Notes under the pieces: model-generated | The model's input: only the letters and a program-made list of their open reading frames with translations | What the model was told of the DNA's origin: nothing | Databases searched by the model: none | Assembly: GCF_018408855.1 (NCBI RefSeq) | Contig: NZ_AP024328.1 | Coordinates: forward strand, 310,001-374,000 | Source of the DNA: Caballeronia sp. NK8 | GTDB taxonomy: Bacteria > Pseudomonadota > Gammaproteobacteria > Burkholderiales > Burkholderiaceae | Direction of reading: 5' to 3' | Length of the DNA stretch: 64,000 nt | Shown here: positions 52,412 to 61,201 of the stretch, one piece after another | Position numbering within the stretch: position 1 is the stretch's first letter | Layout: every line of letters begins with the position of its first letter | Made by a program: the position numbers and the translations under genes

Positions 52412-53766
52412 GCCGCGGGTCGCTCCACGATGAGACGGCCGGCGCGCTCGACAATGCAGATGTCATTGCCGTGTGCGCGCATGAGGAGACTGCGCTTCTT
52501 GAGTTGTTCGACAAGGGTATCGCTCGTGATGCCGTATCCGCCCACGAGCCGCTTCTTGACGGCCAGGCCCTTCTCTTCCCACGTCACTTCCGCCTTTCCG
52601 GTCGCGACGTCGCCAGCAAGAGCTTTGAAAAACTCTTTCAGCATTGCAGCGCCGGGGCCCAGAAGTTCCGTCAATTCTTCGTCAGACGGCCCGACCCTGT
52701 TTGCATTGGACCTCGCAGGACGCGCTGCGGCGGGGTCGACCGGCGCCGGACGCGACGCTGGCGCGCTCGGGCCGGTCGAGGGCTCAGGCGCAGCCGCACC
52801 TGCGGCCTGTGCTTCGCTGCGCTCCAACGCATCGAGCAACGACTGAGAGAACTTGGGCGCAGAGGCGCTCGCGTGCTCGGAGTCGGCCGTTGCTCCAACA
52901 ACGGCCGACTGCGGCTCTGAGGTAGTCACCGGGGGTACAGACGCCGTCGTGGCGCTCGACTGTACCGGGTCCACCGACGGATCGACACTGGCCGGGGCGG
53001 GCGACGCGACGAACTGCGGCTCCAGGGCGAGCGCTACGTGCACGGCTGAGGGAACGTCATACTTCACCGGCGCGAACACGGCGCGCTGTGCCTTGCGCTC
53101 GAAATCCACTGCAACGTCCATCGCCTGGCGCACGACCTTGTGGACGAGCGGCTCGAAGCCTTGGGGGCTGCGCTCCGGATTGATCGCGTTGAAGAGGTCG
53201 TCCAGCACCGCTGTGTCGAACCCGGAGAGCAGCTCGGGAGAGATGACGGTCTGGGCGAACATGGCGGTGCGCATGCGCTCGTTCTTCAGTGGCGTCACAC
53301 GCCGCTCAACCGCGAACTGACCGGCCCCGATCCACGTGCCAAACGCCCCGTGCGCCGCCGGGTTCCATTTCGTGCGGTCGGAAAGCCGCACCATCTCGAA
53401 GTGACGAAACGGCTCGTCCAACAGCGAGCACGCAGCGGCCAAGAAGACCGCGTAGTTGTATTGAGGCTCCAACCGGCGACGCTTATCAGACGTGAGGTCA
53501 GCCGCGAACTTCTGCCCACCCGCAAGCCGCATTGCATAGAAGGTCGATTCAATCGTCGCGCGGAATGCACCGCCCGGCTCGCAATGCAACTCGGGCGTCA
53601 GCGGCATAGACGAAAACCAATTCGCGCAGCGGCGTAACACTGCAAGCCACTTACGCGCGAATTCCGTCTCAGTGCTCTCGTTAGCGCATTGACGAACAAG
53701 CTCAATGCGCTTCAGGTGCGTAGCGAATAGGTCCTCGGCGAGGATTGCTTCGTGTGCGGCGATCAT
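52408..53766 (-). CDS. TraI-like (MOBH relaxase-related) protein with altered HD site
   Basis: A 452-residue protein. Residues about 55-150 (LTPELHCEPGGAFRATIEST) match the N-terminal domain of MOBH relaxases, but the HD pair of LLHDIGKP is missing (ACSLLDEPFRHF). The C-terminus (LVGGYGITSDTLVEQLKKRS) resembles the TraI_2 C-terminal domain; the middle is a Pro/Ala/Ser-rich linker. It sits where traI belongs, between VirB6 and TraD, coupled to both by ATGA overlaps. It may be a non-cutting paralogue, with the active relaxase elsewhere. Confidence 0.6.
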   Translation of the reverse strand: MIAAHEAILAEDLFATHLKRIELVRQCANESTETEFARKWLAVLRRCANWFSSMPLTPELHCEPGGAFRATIESTFYAMRLAGGQKFAADLTSDKRRRLEPQYNYAVFLAAACSLLDEPFRHFEMVRLSDRTKWNPAAHGAFGTWIGAGQFAVERRVTPLKNERMRTAMFAQTVISPELLSGFDTAVLDDLFNAINPERSPQGFEPLVHKVVRQAMDVAVDFERKAQRAVFAPVKYDVPSAVHVALALEPQFVASPAPASVDPSVDPVQSSATTASVPPVTTSEPQSAVVGATADSEHASASAPKFSQSLLDALERSEAQAAGAAAPEPSTGPSAPASRPAPVDPAAARPARSNANRVGPSDEELTELLGPGAAMLKEFFKALAGDVATGKAEVTWEEKGLAVKKRLVGGYGITSDTLVEQLKKRSLLMRAHGNDICIVERAGRLIVERPAA

Positions 53767-54785
53767 GGAATGAAGCCCTTTGCCAGCTTCAGCGCCGCAG
53801 TGCCGGTTGCGCTTGCGCCGCCGCCAAAGATCGCCGCAAGCTTCGGAATCTCGAGCGACAACAAAAGGATGAATATCGCCAAATTGAAGACGTACATCGC
53901 ATTCACCGTTGTTGCCCCACCAACGCCAGACGCCTTCGACACCGCGTCGCCGATTGACGATCCGACGAGCTTCATCAAGATCGCAACGACGACGACATAC
54001 ATTCCGGCGCTAATCATCCAATCCAGCCACTTAACAAAGTAGTTGCGGGTGTAGGACGAGAAAGCGAGAGCGATCGCAATTGGCCCCAGCACGATCCCGA
54101 TAGCTGATTGGATCTGGCCCACTGCCGAGTAGTAGATGAAGACGATCGCCGCCAAGCACATGAAGAATGCGGCGAGCAACATGACCGCCGCATCAGACAA
54201 GACCGCCGGAATGTTCAAAATCCTAATTGACTTCAACTTTTCCTTTAGCCCGTCAAAGATGACGCCTGCCAGATGCGCCATCTGGCCACCCGTCGAGGAA
54301 TCCGACGCGCCACTGATATGTGCCGCCAGATCCTTAAACCATGTCCAGAAACCGCTCGCACTCGACGTGTAGCCGAGGTAAAGCGCGACGAAGATGCCAA
54401 GTACAGCGACCTCTTCGAATAGATTGACCCAGGCAGAAATGGGGTGGTGGGTACCGGCGAATCGAATGCCCAGGAGGACCAGCGAGATGACGCCCAAGCC
54501 CCAGGCGAACTTGTTCGCCTCGTCCATCACGCCCGAACTTGCGGTGATCGCGTTGGGTATCAAATTGCCTACTAGCGAATCTATCTGCGTGACTGCCGTC
54601 TGTGCGCCCTTTCCGAAGTCGCCATCCGGACTGGCGAGCGCCGCCGCGCCAGCGGCCGTCGCAGAACCCGCCGAGGCATCAGCCGCTTGCGCGAACGCGC
54701 CAGTCTGGAAGATCACCATGGCGACGATCGTAACCAGGAGCAGGACAACTGTCCTCAGCGTGACCATTGATGAATGTGCCATCAC
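53763..54785 (-). CDS. trbL: VirB6/TrbL-like channel protein
   Basis: A 340-residue multi-span protein. Signal-like N-terminus, then six or so membrane segments including FAWGLGVISLVLLGIRFA, VAVLGIFVALYLGY and AAFFMCLAAIVFIYYSAVGQ. It ends with a Gly-rich segment. VirB6 proteins line the inner-membrane channel of type IV secretion. Its stop and start overlap both neighbours by 4 bases. Confidence 0.85.
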   Translation of the reverse strand: MMAHSSMVTLRTVVLLLVTIVAMVIFQTGAFAQAADASAGSATAAGAAALASPDGDFGKGAQTAVTQIDSLVGNLIPNAITASSGVMDEANKFAWGLGVISLVLLGIRFAGTHHPISAWVNLFEEVAVLGIFVALYLGYTSSASGFWTWFKDLAAHISGASDSSTGGQMAHLAGVIFDGLKEKLKSIRILNIPAVLSDAAVMLLAAFFMCLAAIVFIYYSAVGQIQSAIGIVLGPIAIALAFSSYTRNYFVKWLDWMISAGMYVVVVAILMKLVGSSIGDAVSKASGVGGATTVNAMYVFNLAIFILLLSLEIPKLAAIFGGGASATGTAALKLAKGFIP

Positions 54786-55549
54786 TGCCCCAATACTTTT
54801 GACGACCCGATTTGAGCGTCGAAGGCAGCGCGCTGCTGGTCCTGCTTAGCTTTGAGAGACGCTTGCGCCGCATTGCTCGCCTGCTGATCTACGACCGTCG
54901 CCGAATCCTTCACGGCATCGCTTCGCTGCTTAGCTGCCATCATCGTCAGAAGGTCGCTGTTCTGACTGGAGATTATGTCCAGCATGTGCGTGGTCAACTG
55001 TGCCGTCGCTTCCATCGTCGGCGACATATTCAGCTGATCCTGAATTTCCTGCCGGCGCTTGGCGAGCGTGCTCACGTGCGAGATTACGTCGTTGCCCTGC
55101 TGGAAGAGTTGCTTGGCCGTCTTGTCGTTGTTCTGGAGCAGCGTGTTCTGGTCCGTGAACCACTGTTCCGGCGTCTTGCCCGACTGCGTGATAAGTGCCT
55201 GAACTTTGCTTGCGTATTCCGCATTGTTTTGCAGGCCGCCATACAGGTCCTTGAGCGCATCCGTGTATTTTGTCAGGCTCGAAATATCGCTCGTGATGCT
55301 GTTGAACTGCGCCAGCATCGCCGCAGGATTCAGGTTGGTCGCCTGCTTCAACTGGTTGAGCATCATTTGGTACTGGTACACCAGGTTCGAGTCCTGATAA
55401 ACCTCACCCTTCACGGCGGCCGCCGCCGTCATCGTGTTCTGAATGAAGTTCGACGCGTCGAACACCGGCATGTTCGCGTTGGCGTGTTGCACGAATCCCA
55501 GCGTCAGAACGCCGGTGGCTGCGACGCAGCGGAGCAGTTTTTTCATCAT
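54782..55549 (-). CDS. trbJ: VirB5/TrbJ-like periplasmic protein
   Basis: 255 residues. The start at 55549 (AAGG seven bases upstream) gives a signal peptide (KKLLRCVAATGVLTLGFVQH) ending NANA. The mature protein is helical (VYQYQMMLNQLKQATNLNPA). TrbJ/VirB5 proteins are minor pilus parts, and in IncP also give entry exclusion. Overlaps trbL by 4 bases. Confidence 0.85.
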   Translation of the reverse strand: MMKKLLRCVAATGVLTLGFVQHANANMPVFDASNFIQNTMTAAAAVKGEVYQDSNLVYQYQMMLNQLKQATNLNPAAMLAQFNSITSDISSLTKYTDALKDLYGGLQNNAEYASKVQALITQSGKTPEQWFTDQNTLLQNNDKTAKQLFQQGNDVISHVSTLAKRRQEIQDQLNMSPTMEATAQLTTHMLDIISSQNSDLLTMMAAKQRSDAVKDSATVVDQQASNAAQASLKAKQDQQRAAFDAQIGSSKVLGQ

Positions 55550-55572
55550 GGCGATACCTTTATTTAATGCGT

Positions 55573-58035
55573 TCAAGCGTTGACGAGCACGTCGCGCACG
55601 TAGTCCTCCCGCCAGTGCGGGCTGCCTGACTTCACGTGCTTATCGAGGAGCGCCTGCGCGCGACCGTCCGAGCGCAGGTAGGCAAGTGCCTCCTTCGGGA
55701 ACTGCGCCTGCAGCATCCGGCTCTGCTTGGCCGTCACCCACAGGTAGTCGCGGTTGGGCACCGCGTCGGAAATCATCTTGATCTGGTGCTGCGTCAGACC
55801 GAACACGTCGCTGTACAGCCCTTGGTTGTTGATCGCGTCGCTGTTCGGCAGGTAGATGATGTTCGGGATGTTCTCCTTCAGAATCTCGAAGTTCGGCACG
55901 CGAGCTACCTGGCCAAGCGACTGCGTGGCCATCAGCAGCGTTGCGTTGAGCTTTCGGATCGTCACCGCCCAGATTTCGAGGCGCGCGTAAAACTTCGGGT
56001 AGGTGAAGAAGAAGCCTGCCTCTTCGATCTCAATCACCGTGTACCGCTTGCCGTCGAGGATTTGCGCGATCCGGTAGAACGCGTAGTCCATGAACAAGGC
56101 TGCGGCCACCGGGAAATTCTGAAACAGGTCGCCCATCTCGATCGACAAGTCGTCCGAGATAGCGAAGCCGTCTTCCGCGTGGTCGAAGAATTTGCCGTTC
56201 TTGTTGCCCTCGGTCCAGACCTGAAGGCGCTCGCGCAAATCGGCCGGCAGCAGCGTGATCAGCCCCGAAAGACGCCACTTCTCCGGCGGAAAGCCGAGCG
56301 CGAGCGTCCGGATGCGCTCGTAAATCTCGGTCTGCTGCTGCGGCGTGCAGGTGTAGTCCTCGCCCTCGATGGCGAGTTGCACCCAGTCCGCGACGTAGGA
56401 CCAGTGCTTCTCTTCGGCGATCAGCGAAAGTGGATTGACCGAGGTCGCCGCTTCAAAACGTCCCGTCGCGTCGATGAACCGGCCACCAGCGAGCAACGTG
56501 GGAATGCGCGTCGAGCGGTCCTTGTCGAAACGGATACGCCGTGCGCCGTGCCGCCCGGTCTGCGTCATCAGGTAGTTCAGGAACACCGACTTACCGGCGC
56601 CGATCGGGCCGACGACCAGCGTGTGCGCCTTGCCGCCCGGATGGTGCAAGTCGAAATACTGGAGCGTACGATGGCGGGTGGGCAGACACGTCAGCGGGCC
56701 GGTTTTCGTACCAGACTGCTGCGTCAGCCATTCGTTCACCTTGGAGCCCTCGCCTACGCTGCATAGCGGGGCGATGTCGGAGACGGCGGGCGTCTCAACG
56801 AACTGCAGGCGTCTTTGCTGGTCCCATCGGCCCGGCAACGTCGCGCTCCACGAGGCGAACAGGTTCGTCTTTTCGAGAATTACACCGAAGCCGGCGTTGC
56901 CGATGACGCCGACCACCTGACGCGTCGCGTCCTCGCACTCCTCGGGCGTGCTGCCATACACGACCACCGAAATGTTCGCGAAGCCGTATTGTTGGCCTTC
57001 CGCGTCGAGCTTCGCCAACGCGTCGCCCGCTTCCTTCGCGAGAATCTCACGGCCTTCGTCGTTTTTCTGCTCTTCCTTCGTTGCCCACTGCTTCAGGATC
57101 GCGACCGGATTGAACGCAGCGACTTTATAGAACCCTCGAATCTTCTTGATGTAGGCGCTCGCTCGCGATGTGTCGAGGAATCGGAACATCACACAGACGT
57201 CCAATTCCGCGTCAACCTGCGAGAGGACGTCGAGCGCCGCCTCCTGAAAGCCCATCCACTCCTTGATGCCGATGATTCGGGCGTACACCTTGCCGTGCGC
57301 CGATTCAAACATCAGCTCGGTCGCGCCGATCGTGACTTCCGTCTCGGTCAGGTGGGTATCAAGCATCGTGACCGGGTAGCGCACGCGACGCTTGGGCGTC
57401 GACGGATTCGCACGCTGATGCAGGAACGACAGCACGTTCTGAAGCTGAAGCCGCTTCATCTTGAGGCGAGTAACGCCGCCGACAAAGCCGTCGATCACCG
57501 ATTCAAAGCGCTTGATCTCGTTCTGGATCTTGGTCAGGTCGAACGCGAAGGCGCTTCGCGCGAGAATCGTGTCTTTCGCGGCTTCGAACATCGCCACAGC
57601 CAGGTTCTTGCCGCCGACCGTCATGTGATAGCTGATCTTGTCGAAGATCCGCGAGATGCCGGTTTCAGGCGTGAACGCCAGCGCGAGCGAGTGCGAGTTC
57701 TTGAAGTACTTGCCGCTGCCGATAATTGCTTGATTGATCGCGTCGACGCGCGCATCGGCCTCCGACGCGAACGTGCCGTCCATGCCACCGCGCACGCGCC
57801 GGTGCGACATGCGCCACCACGCGGTGATCCGGTGGTCGAAGTTGCGGCATGCGTGGTCGAGATTGTCGCGGGCGGCCGTGATGTCGCCGGGATTGGGCGA
57901 ATCAGCGTCGATGCCTTCGAACTCGAACACGGTCAGCAGCGACCCGTCCTTATTGAGCACCAATTCCGGCGTGACCATCGTGGCCCACGGCGCGATCTCC
58001 TGCACCGCGCGCTTGGTGAACATCATTTTCAGCAT
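55573..58035 (-). CDS. trbE: VirB4/TrbE conjugation ATPase
   Basis: An 820-residue ATPase: Walker A GPIGAGKSVF at about residue 480, Walker B TVIEIEEAGFFF, and the C-terminal motif ATQSLGQV. It energises pilus and channel assembly. The start overlaps virB3 by 7 bases, with AGGA six bases before the ATG. Confidence 0.92.
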   Translation of the reverse strand: MLKMMFTKRAVQEIAPWATMVTPELVLNKDGSLLTVFEFEGIDADSPNPGDITAARDNLDHACRNFDHRITAWWRMSHRRVRGGMDGTFASEADARVDAINQAIIGSGKYFKNSHSLALAFTPETGISRIFDKISYHMTVGGKNLAVAMFEAAKDTILARSAFAFDLTKIQNEIKRFESVIDGFVGGVTRLKMKRLQLQNVLSFLHQRANPSTPKRRVRYPVTMLDTHLTETEVTIGATELMFESAHGKVYARIIGIKEWMGFQEAALDVLSQVDAELDVCVMFRFLDTSRASAYIKKIRGFYKVAAFNPVAILKQWATKEEQKNDEGREILAKEAGDALAKLDAEGQQYGFANISVVVYGSTPEECEDATRQVVGVIGNAGFGVILEKTNLFASWSATLPGRWDQQRRLQFVETPAVSDIAPLCSVGEGSKVNEWLTQQSGTKTGPLTCLPTRHRTLQYFDLHHPGGKAHTLVVGPIGAGKSVFLNYLMTQTGRHGARRIRFDKDRSTRIPTLLAGGRFIDATGRFEAATSVNPLSLIAEEKHWSYVADWVQLAIEGEDYTCTPQQQTEIYERIRTLALGFPPEKWRLSGLITLLPADLRERLQVWTEGNKNGKFFDHAEDGFAISDDLSIEMGDLFQNFPVAAALFMDYAFYRIAQILDGKRYTVIEIEEAGFFFTYPKFYARLEIWAVTIRKLNATLLMATQSLGQVARVPNFEILKENIPNIIYLPNSDAINNQGLYSDVFGLTQHQIKMISDAVPNRDYLWVTAKQSRMLQAQFPKEALAYLRSDGRAQALLDKHVKSGSPHWREDYVRDVLVNA

Positions 58036-58337
58036 TGCAGGTCCTGATCAAACCCATACGGGCGCTTGAAGCGCGCGCTAAAACGGCTGCTCGGTCCCGG
58101 CTCATAGACGTCCGGGTAGCGGTTGTACACGAGCATCACGATTCGCCACCACGGGTCAGTCGAGCTTTTCCAGCGCAAGAACACATGCACCACCACGCCA
58201 ACGAGGAGGAACGCCGGGCTCCAGCTCGTGTAGGTGAGCAGCGCCGTCATCGTCCCGTTGAAAATGGCGAGTCCCCGGTCTGCCCCGCCCATCTGGCGCG
58301 GCAATGAGAGGCCTCGACTAACCTTGTGCTGGCGCAT
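58029..58337 (-). CDS. trbD: VirB3/TrbD-like protein
   Basis: 102 residues from ATG at 58337. Hydrophobic core ALLTYTSWSPAFLLVGVVVH, then VYNRYPDVYEPGPSSRFSAR. VirB3 is a small inner-membrane part next to VirB4, as here. It begins one base after the virB2 stop. Confidence 0.8.
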   Translation of the reverse strand: MRQHKVSRGLSLPRQMGGADRGLAIFNGTMTALLTYTSWSPAFLLVGVVVHVFLRWKSSTDPWWRIVMLVYNRYPDVYEPGPSSRFSARFKRPYGFDQDLQC

Positions 58338-58338
58338 A

Positions 58339-58692
58339 TCAGCAGGCGTTGGCCATGTGGAAGTGGCTCTGCATGATCGGCACGGCGACCGATGCAATGC
58401 CGAGGCCGACGAGCACCACCGAGAACGTCTTGGCGATATTGCTTTCCGAGTTCGCCACCGCGACGCCGCCGAGCGTGATCAGCACGATGCCGATGCCGTA
58501 CAAGTACGGGCCGCTGATTAGGTTGCTGATCGTGCAGATGATGTCCGTCAGGCCTGTCAGGTTGGAAAAATCCCCCGCTGCCATAGCGGCCACCGACACG
58601 ACGCTCAAAAGCGCGCCAACCAGCATGGACTTGCCCGGACGCAGACGCTTCGCCACCGTCGCGGCTCTGTTGAGTACCTTCTTGCCCTTCAT
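58339..58692 (-). CDS. trbC: VirB2/TrbC-like pilin
   Basis: 117 residues: signal peptide ending AAMAAG, then two hydrophobic segments (DIICTISNLISGPYLYGIGI and KTFSVVLVGLGIASVAVPIM) around NSESNIA. This is the major conjugative pilin precursor layout. Placed between VirB11 and VirB3 as in trb operons. Confidence 0.85.
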   Translation of the reverse strand: MKGKKVLNRAATVAKRLRPGKSMLVGALLSVVSVAAMAAGDFSNLTGLTDIICTISNLISGPYLYGIGIVLITLGGVAVANSESNIAKTFSVVLVGLGIASVAVPIMQSHFHMANAC

Positions 58693-58704
58693 TTGATGCT
58701 CCCG

Positions 58705-59754
58705 TTAAAAAACGCGTTGTAGGTCGTAATCGTTGTTTTTGAATCCCCGGATTTCGAGGATTTCGGAGACGTGCCGCATCTCGCCGGTGCGCTTGAAATG
58801 CACGACGTAGTTGAAGCAGTCAGCGATGTTTTTGCGCATGTCTTCCAGCTCCCACCGCGATCCGGTCGGGATACCGAGCATGGCGAGCGATTCAAGGCGG
58901 CTCAACGCCGTGCGCCCGTTGTTCGCGTGGATGGACGCGAGGCCGCCGTCGTGGCCAGTGTTGAGCGCCTGCAGCAGGTCGTAGGCTTCCCCGCCGCGCA
59001 CTTCGCCAACGATGATGCGGTCGGGGCGAAAGCGCAGGCAGAGCGCGACGAGCAGCTGCGTCGTCACATTCGTGTCTGCATTCGAGAGCAGCCGCACGCG
59101 GTTGGGCACGTGCAGCTTCAGCTCCATCGTGTCCTCGATGGAGATCACGCGTTGGTCCGAAGGAATCTGTTCGATCAGCGCATTGAGGAACGTCGTCTTG
59201 CCCGCCGACGTGCCGCCCGCGACGAGCACGTTCTTGCGCGATTGGACAAGCGCGACGAGCGCGCGCATGAGCGCTTCGTCCTCGATGCCGTCCTCAAAGT
59301 GAATGGCTTCCGCGTATTCGGGCCGGGCATTGGCCGCCGAAAACGCCCCCATGTTCACGTAGTCCGACAGCGTGAGTTTCGACTCGCGGTGCTTCCGGAT
59401 GCTCAGTGCGTGGCCGTCGATCGACGTCGGGCTCATGACCGCCGCGATACGCAAGTTTTGGTGGCCCGCGTTGATGATGCCTTTGTCGCTTCCCGCCTTT
59501 GCCGACTTTTCGACGGACGACGCGAGCGAGTGGATCGCGCCTTCGAGCTGTTCAGGGCGCAGGTCAATGTTCTCGCGCGTCATCACGCCACGACGCTCCA
59601 CCCAGACGTTGCGGTAATCGTTAATCATGATTTCCGCGAGGTCGGGCGATTCGAGCAGCTCGCGCAGCGGCGAAAGCGCATGGAAGAACATGCGCACGGC
59701 TTCCGCTTCGAGGGGGCGCAGCTTCAGGAGTTGGTTGTCGGCGGACTCGGACAT
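58705..59754 (-). CDS. trbB: VirB11/TrbB secretion ATPase
   Basis: 349 residues. Walker A GGTSAGKTTFLNAL, Asp box ISIEDTMELKL, Walker B RIIVGEVRGGEAYDLLQALN, and His box GGLASIHANN. Hexameric motor of type IV secretion, first gene of the conjugation operon, with its promoter presumably between 59755 and 60159. Confidence 0.93.
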   Translation of the reverse strand: MSESADNQLLKLRPLEAEAVRMFFHALSPLRELLESPDLAEIMINDYRNVWVERRGVMTRENIDLRPEQLEGAIHSLASSVEKSAKAGSDKGIINAGHQNLRIAAVMSPTSIDGHALSIRKHRESKLTLSDYVNMGAFSAANARPEYAEAIHFEDGIEDEALMRALVALVQSRKNVLVAGGTSAGKTTFLNALIEQIPSDQRVISIEDTMELKLHVPNRVRLLSNADTNVTTQLLVALCLRFRPDRIIVGEVRGGEAYDLLQALNTGHDGGLASIHANNGRTALSRLESLAMLGIPTGSRWELEDMRKNIADCFNYVVHFKRTGEMRHVSEILEIRGFKNNDYDLQRVF

Positions 59755-59956
59755 GCGATGCTTTGTGGGCTATCTAACATGTCGGCTATTGTTGGTGTTG
59801 GCGGACGTGCGCAGGCACCGAAAGAGGCCTCAAATTGAGCGGCTTTCGCAGCGGTCCATCCGCTCAGGCAGAGCAGCGCTCGGGCGATACCCACGATCCT
59901 GGCACCATCTGCGACCAAGGTAGCGGATGGCGTCTTGGTTGAGAGAGGCCACTGAC

Positions 59957-59970
59957 GCTATCCGGATAGC
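59957..59970. promoter_or_regulatory. Palindrome GCTATCCGGATAGC, candidate operator
   Basis: A perfect 14-base palindrome about 200 bases upstream of trbB, identical to the core of the 32-base palindrome that ends the same operon (49107-49138). No repressor is identified. Confidence 0.45.
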
Positions 59971-59977
59971 AGCCGTT

Positions 59978-60006
59978 TTGGGAAATGACGCATAAAAAGA
60001 TATAGC
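59978..60006 (+). promoter_or_regulatory. Possible sigma-70 promoter
   Basis: TTGGGA (59978-59983) and TATAGC (60001-60006) with a 17-base spacer, reading toward the DUF3268 gene. The -10 lies in a TATAGCTTTCGGG motif related to one at 43100. Confidence 0.35.
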
Positions 60007-60159
60007 TTTCGGGTTAAAGGCACCGGGACGTAGCTGCTAACCAGGTGCTAATTGATGGCCGGTACGTGAGCAGCACGCGAATCCGACAGTTTGATCCTTG
60101 GAACTGGTGACAGATACGCTGCTATCTTGGGTGTTCCCGCCCCCTCCAGATTCTCGGCG

Positions 60160-60617
60160 ATGCGCGCCGGAAAACTAGTTAAGCCTCTGCCCCACCCCAA
60201 TTGTGACTATTGCAGCACGCCCGCGACGCTCGTGCACGCCGGTGACGATGCCTACCCTTACCGCGACGATCACGGTCCGTTGTGGCTTTGCGCGGACTGC
60301 CAGGCGTGGGCCGGCGTTTTTCCCGCAGCACCCGCCACGTACCGCTAGGCCGTCTCGCCGACGCCCGGCTGCGCGACCTAAAGTCGACGCTCCATGCGGC
60401 GCTCGAACCGTTGGTTGCCGCGAAGGTCCGGCGCGACGGCTGCAATGTGTTTGAGGCGCGCGCCAAAGCAATGAAATGGCTGGCCGCCGAAATCGGGGCG
60501 GATGCGGAGAAGTGCTCGATCCATACGCTCGGCGCGGACCAATGCGAGCGTGCGATCGCTGTCGTCGAGCATTTCCAGCGCGCTCGCACCGCTAGCCCTT
60601 CAGAACCGGCGTGGTAA
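60160..60617 (+). pseudogene. DUF3268-type zinc-ribbon protein, frameshifted
   Basis: The N-terminal part (CDYCSTPATLVHAGDDAYPY, then WLCADCQAW) has the two CxxC pairs of DUF3268 proteins and stops at 60348. The C-terminal part of the family continues one frame away (HVPLGRLADARLRDLKSTLH, CSIHTLGADQCERAIAVVEH) to 60617. One extra T in the run TTTTT at 60317-60321 would restore a single protein of about 152 residues. True mutation or sequencing error. Confidence 0.75.
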
Positions 60618-60652
60618 GATCGTTAACACGGGCAGTCAATCAAACGGTTGCT

Positions 60653-61201
60653 ATGTCTCGCACCTTTCCCTTCCAGCGCTCCGCTCAAGCGGCTCGTGCG
60701 CGCCTGACCAAGGCGCAACTACTCCCTATCCCACGTGCCGTCGCCGATGACCTCGCGCTTCGTGCCCACCTGTCGTTGGAAGCGATCCGCGGCGCCTGCG
60801 ACCACATCGGCCCCGCGCAGCACATCACCGAAGTCGTGTTGCTCGGCAAGTTCCTCAGTGAGGCTGGCCACGGTGATTTTTCGCACGAGTCGCTGCTCGC
60901 GGCAGACCGGGCAATGGCCGATGTGTTCGACGGTGGCCGGAAGACCGGAACGTGGCAGGTGCCGGCCGAGTCAGCCTTTGCGCTGCTGGCGGCGATCGTC
61001 AGCATGTACGACCGGCAACTGCATAGCGCAACGCTCGGCGCGTTGACTACCGCGAGCGACCGTTTGGAGAGGTTCAAAGGCGGCGAGGCATACCAGCCGC
61101 TGCAAAAACGCCGCGCCCGAACGCCGCGCGCGGACGAAAAAAAAGCCCGGCATGCCGGGCTTTCGTTCTTCAGGGAATGCCCGGCCGATGCCGGGTTCTA
61201 A
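60653..61201 (+). CDS. Hypothetical protein, 182 aa
   Basis: Starts MSRTFPFQRSAQAARARLTK; the body is a helical domain of the type common in Burkholderia conjugative DNA (LSLEAIRGACDHIGPAQHIT, LLGKFLSEAGHGDFSHESLL). No strong ribosome site. Its last 20 codons run through the terminator of the convergent gene, so the real end of the functional protein may be earlier. Confidence 0.6.
   Translation: MSRTFPFQRSAQAARARLTKAQLLPIPRAVADDLALRAHLSLEAIRGACDHIGPAQHITEVVLLGKFLSEAGHGDFSHESLLAADRAMADVFDGGRKTGTWQVPAESAFALLAAIVSMYDRQLHSATLGALTTASDRLERFKGGEAYQPLQKRRARTPRADEKKARHAGLSFFRECPADAGF
61137..61164 (-). terminator. Rho-independent terminator of the metallopeptidase gene
   Basis: Minus strand AGCCCGGCATGCCGGGCT, an 18-base perfect palindrome, followed by eight T. 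It lies within the 3' coding end of the convergent plus-strand gene. Confidence 0.85.

Larger units (their letters stand above)
59755..60159. other. Divergent promoter region of the conjugation operon
   Basis: About 400 bases without a supported gene. It holds a 14-base perfect palindrome (59957) and a plus-strand promoter-like sequence (59978). The conjugation operon must start from here on the minus strand. Confidence 0.55.

Noticed and set aside
56815..58047. Long plus-strand frames (also 55636-56766, 58771-59838, 61891-63432) opposite conjugation genes
   Set aside because: Shadows of virB4, virB11 and the metallopeptidase genes; no domains, unlikely composition.
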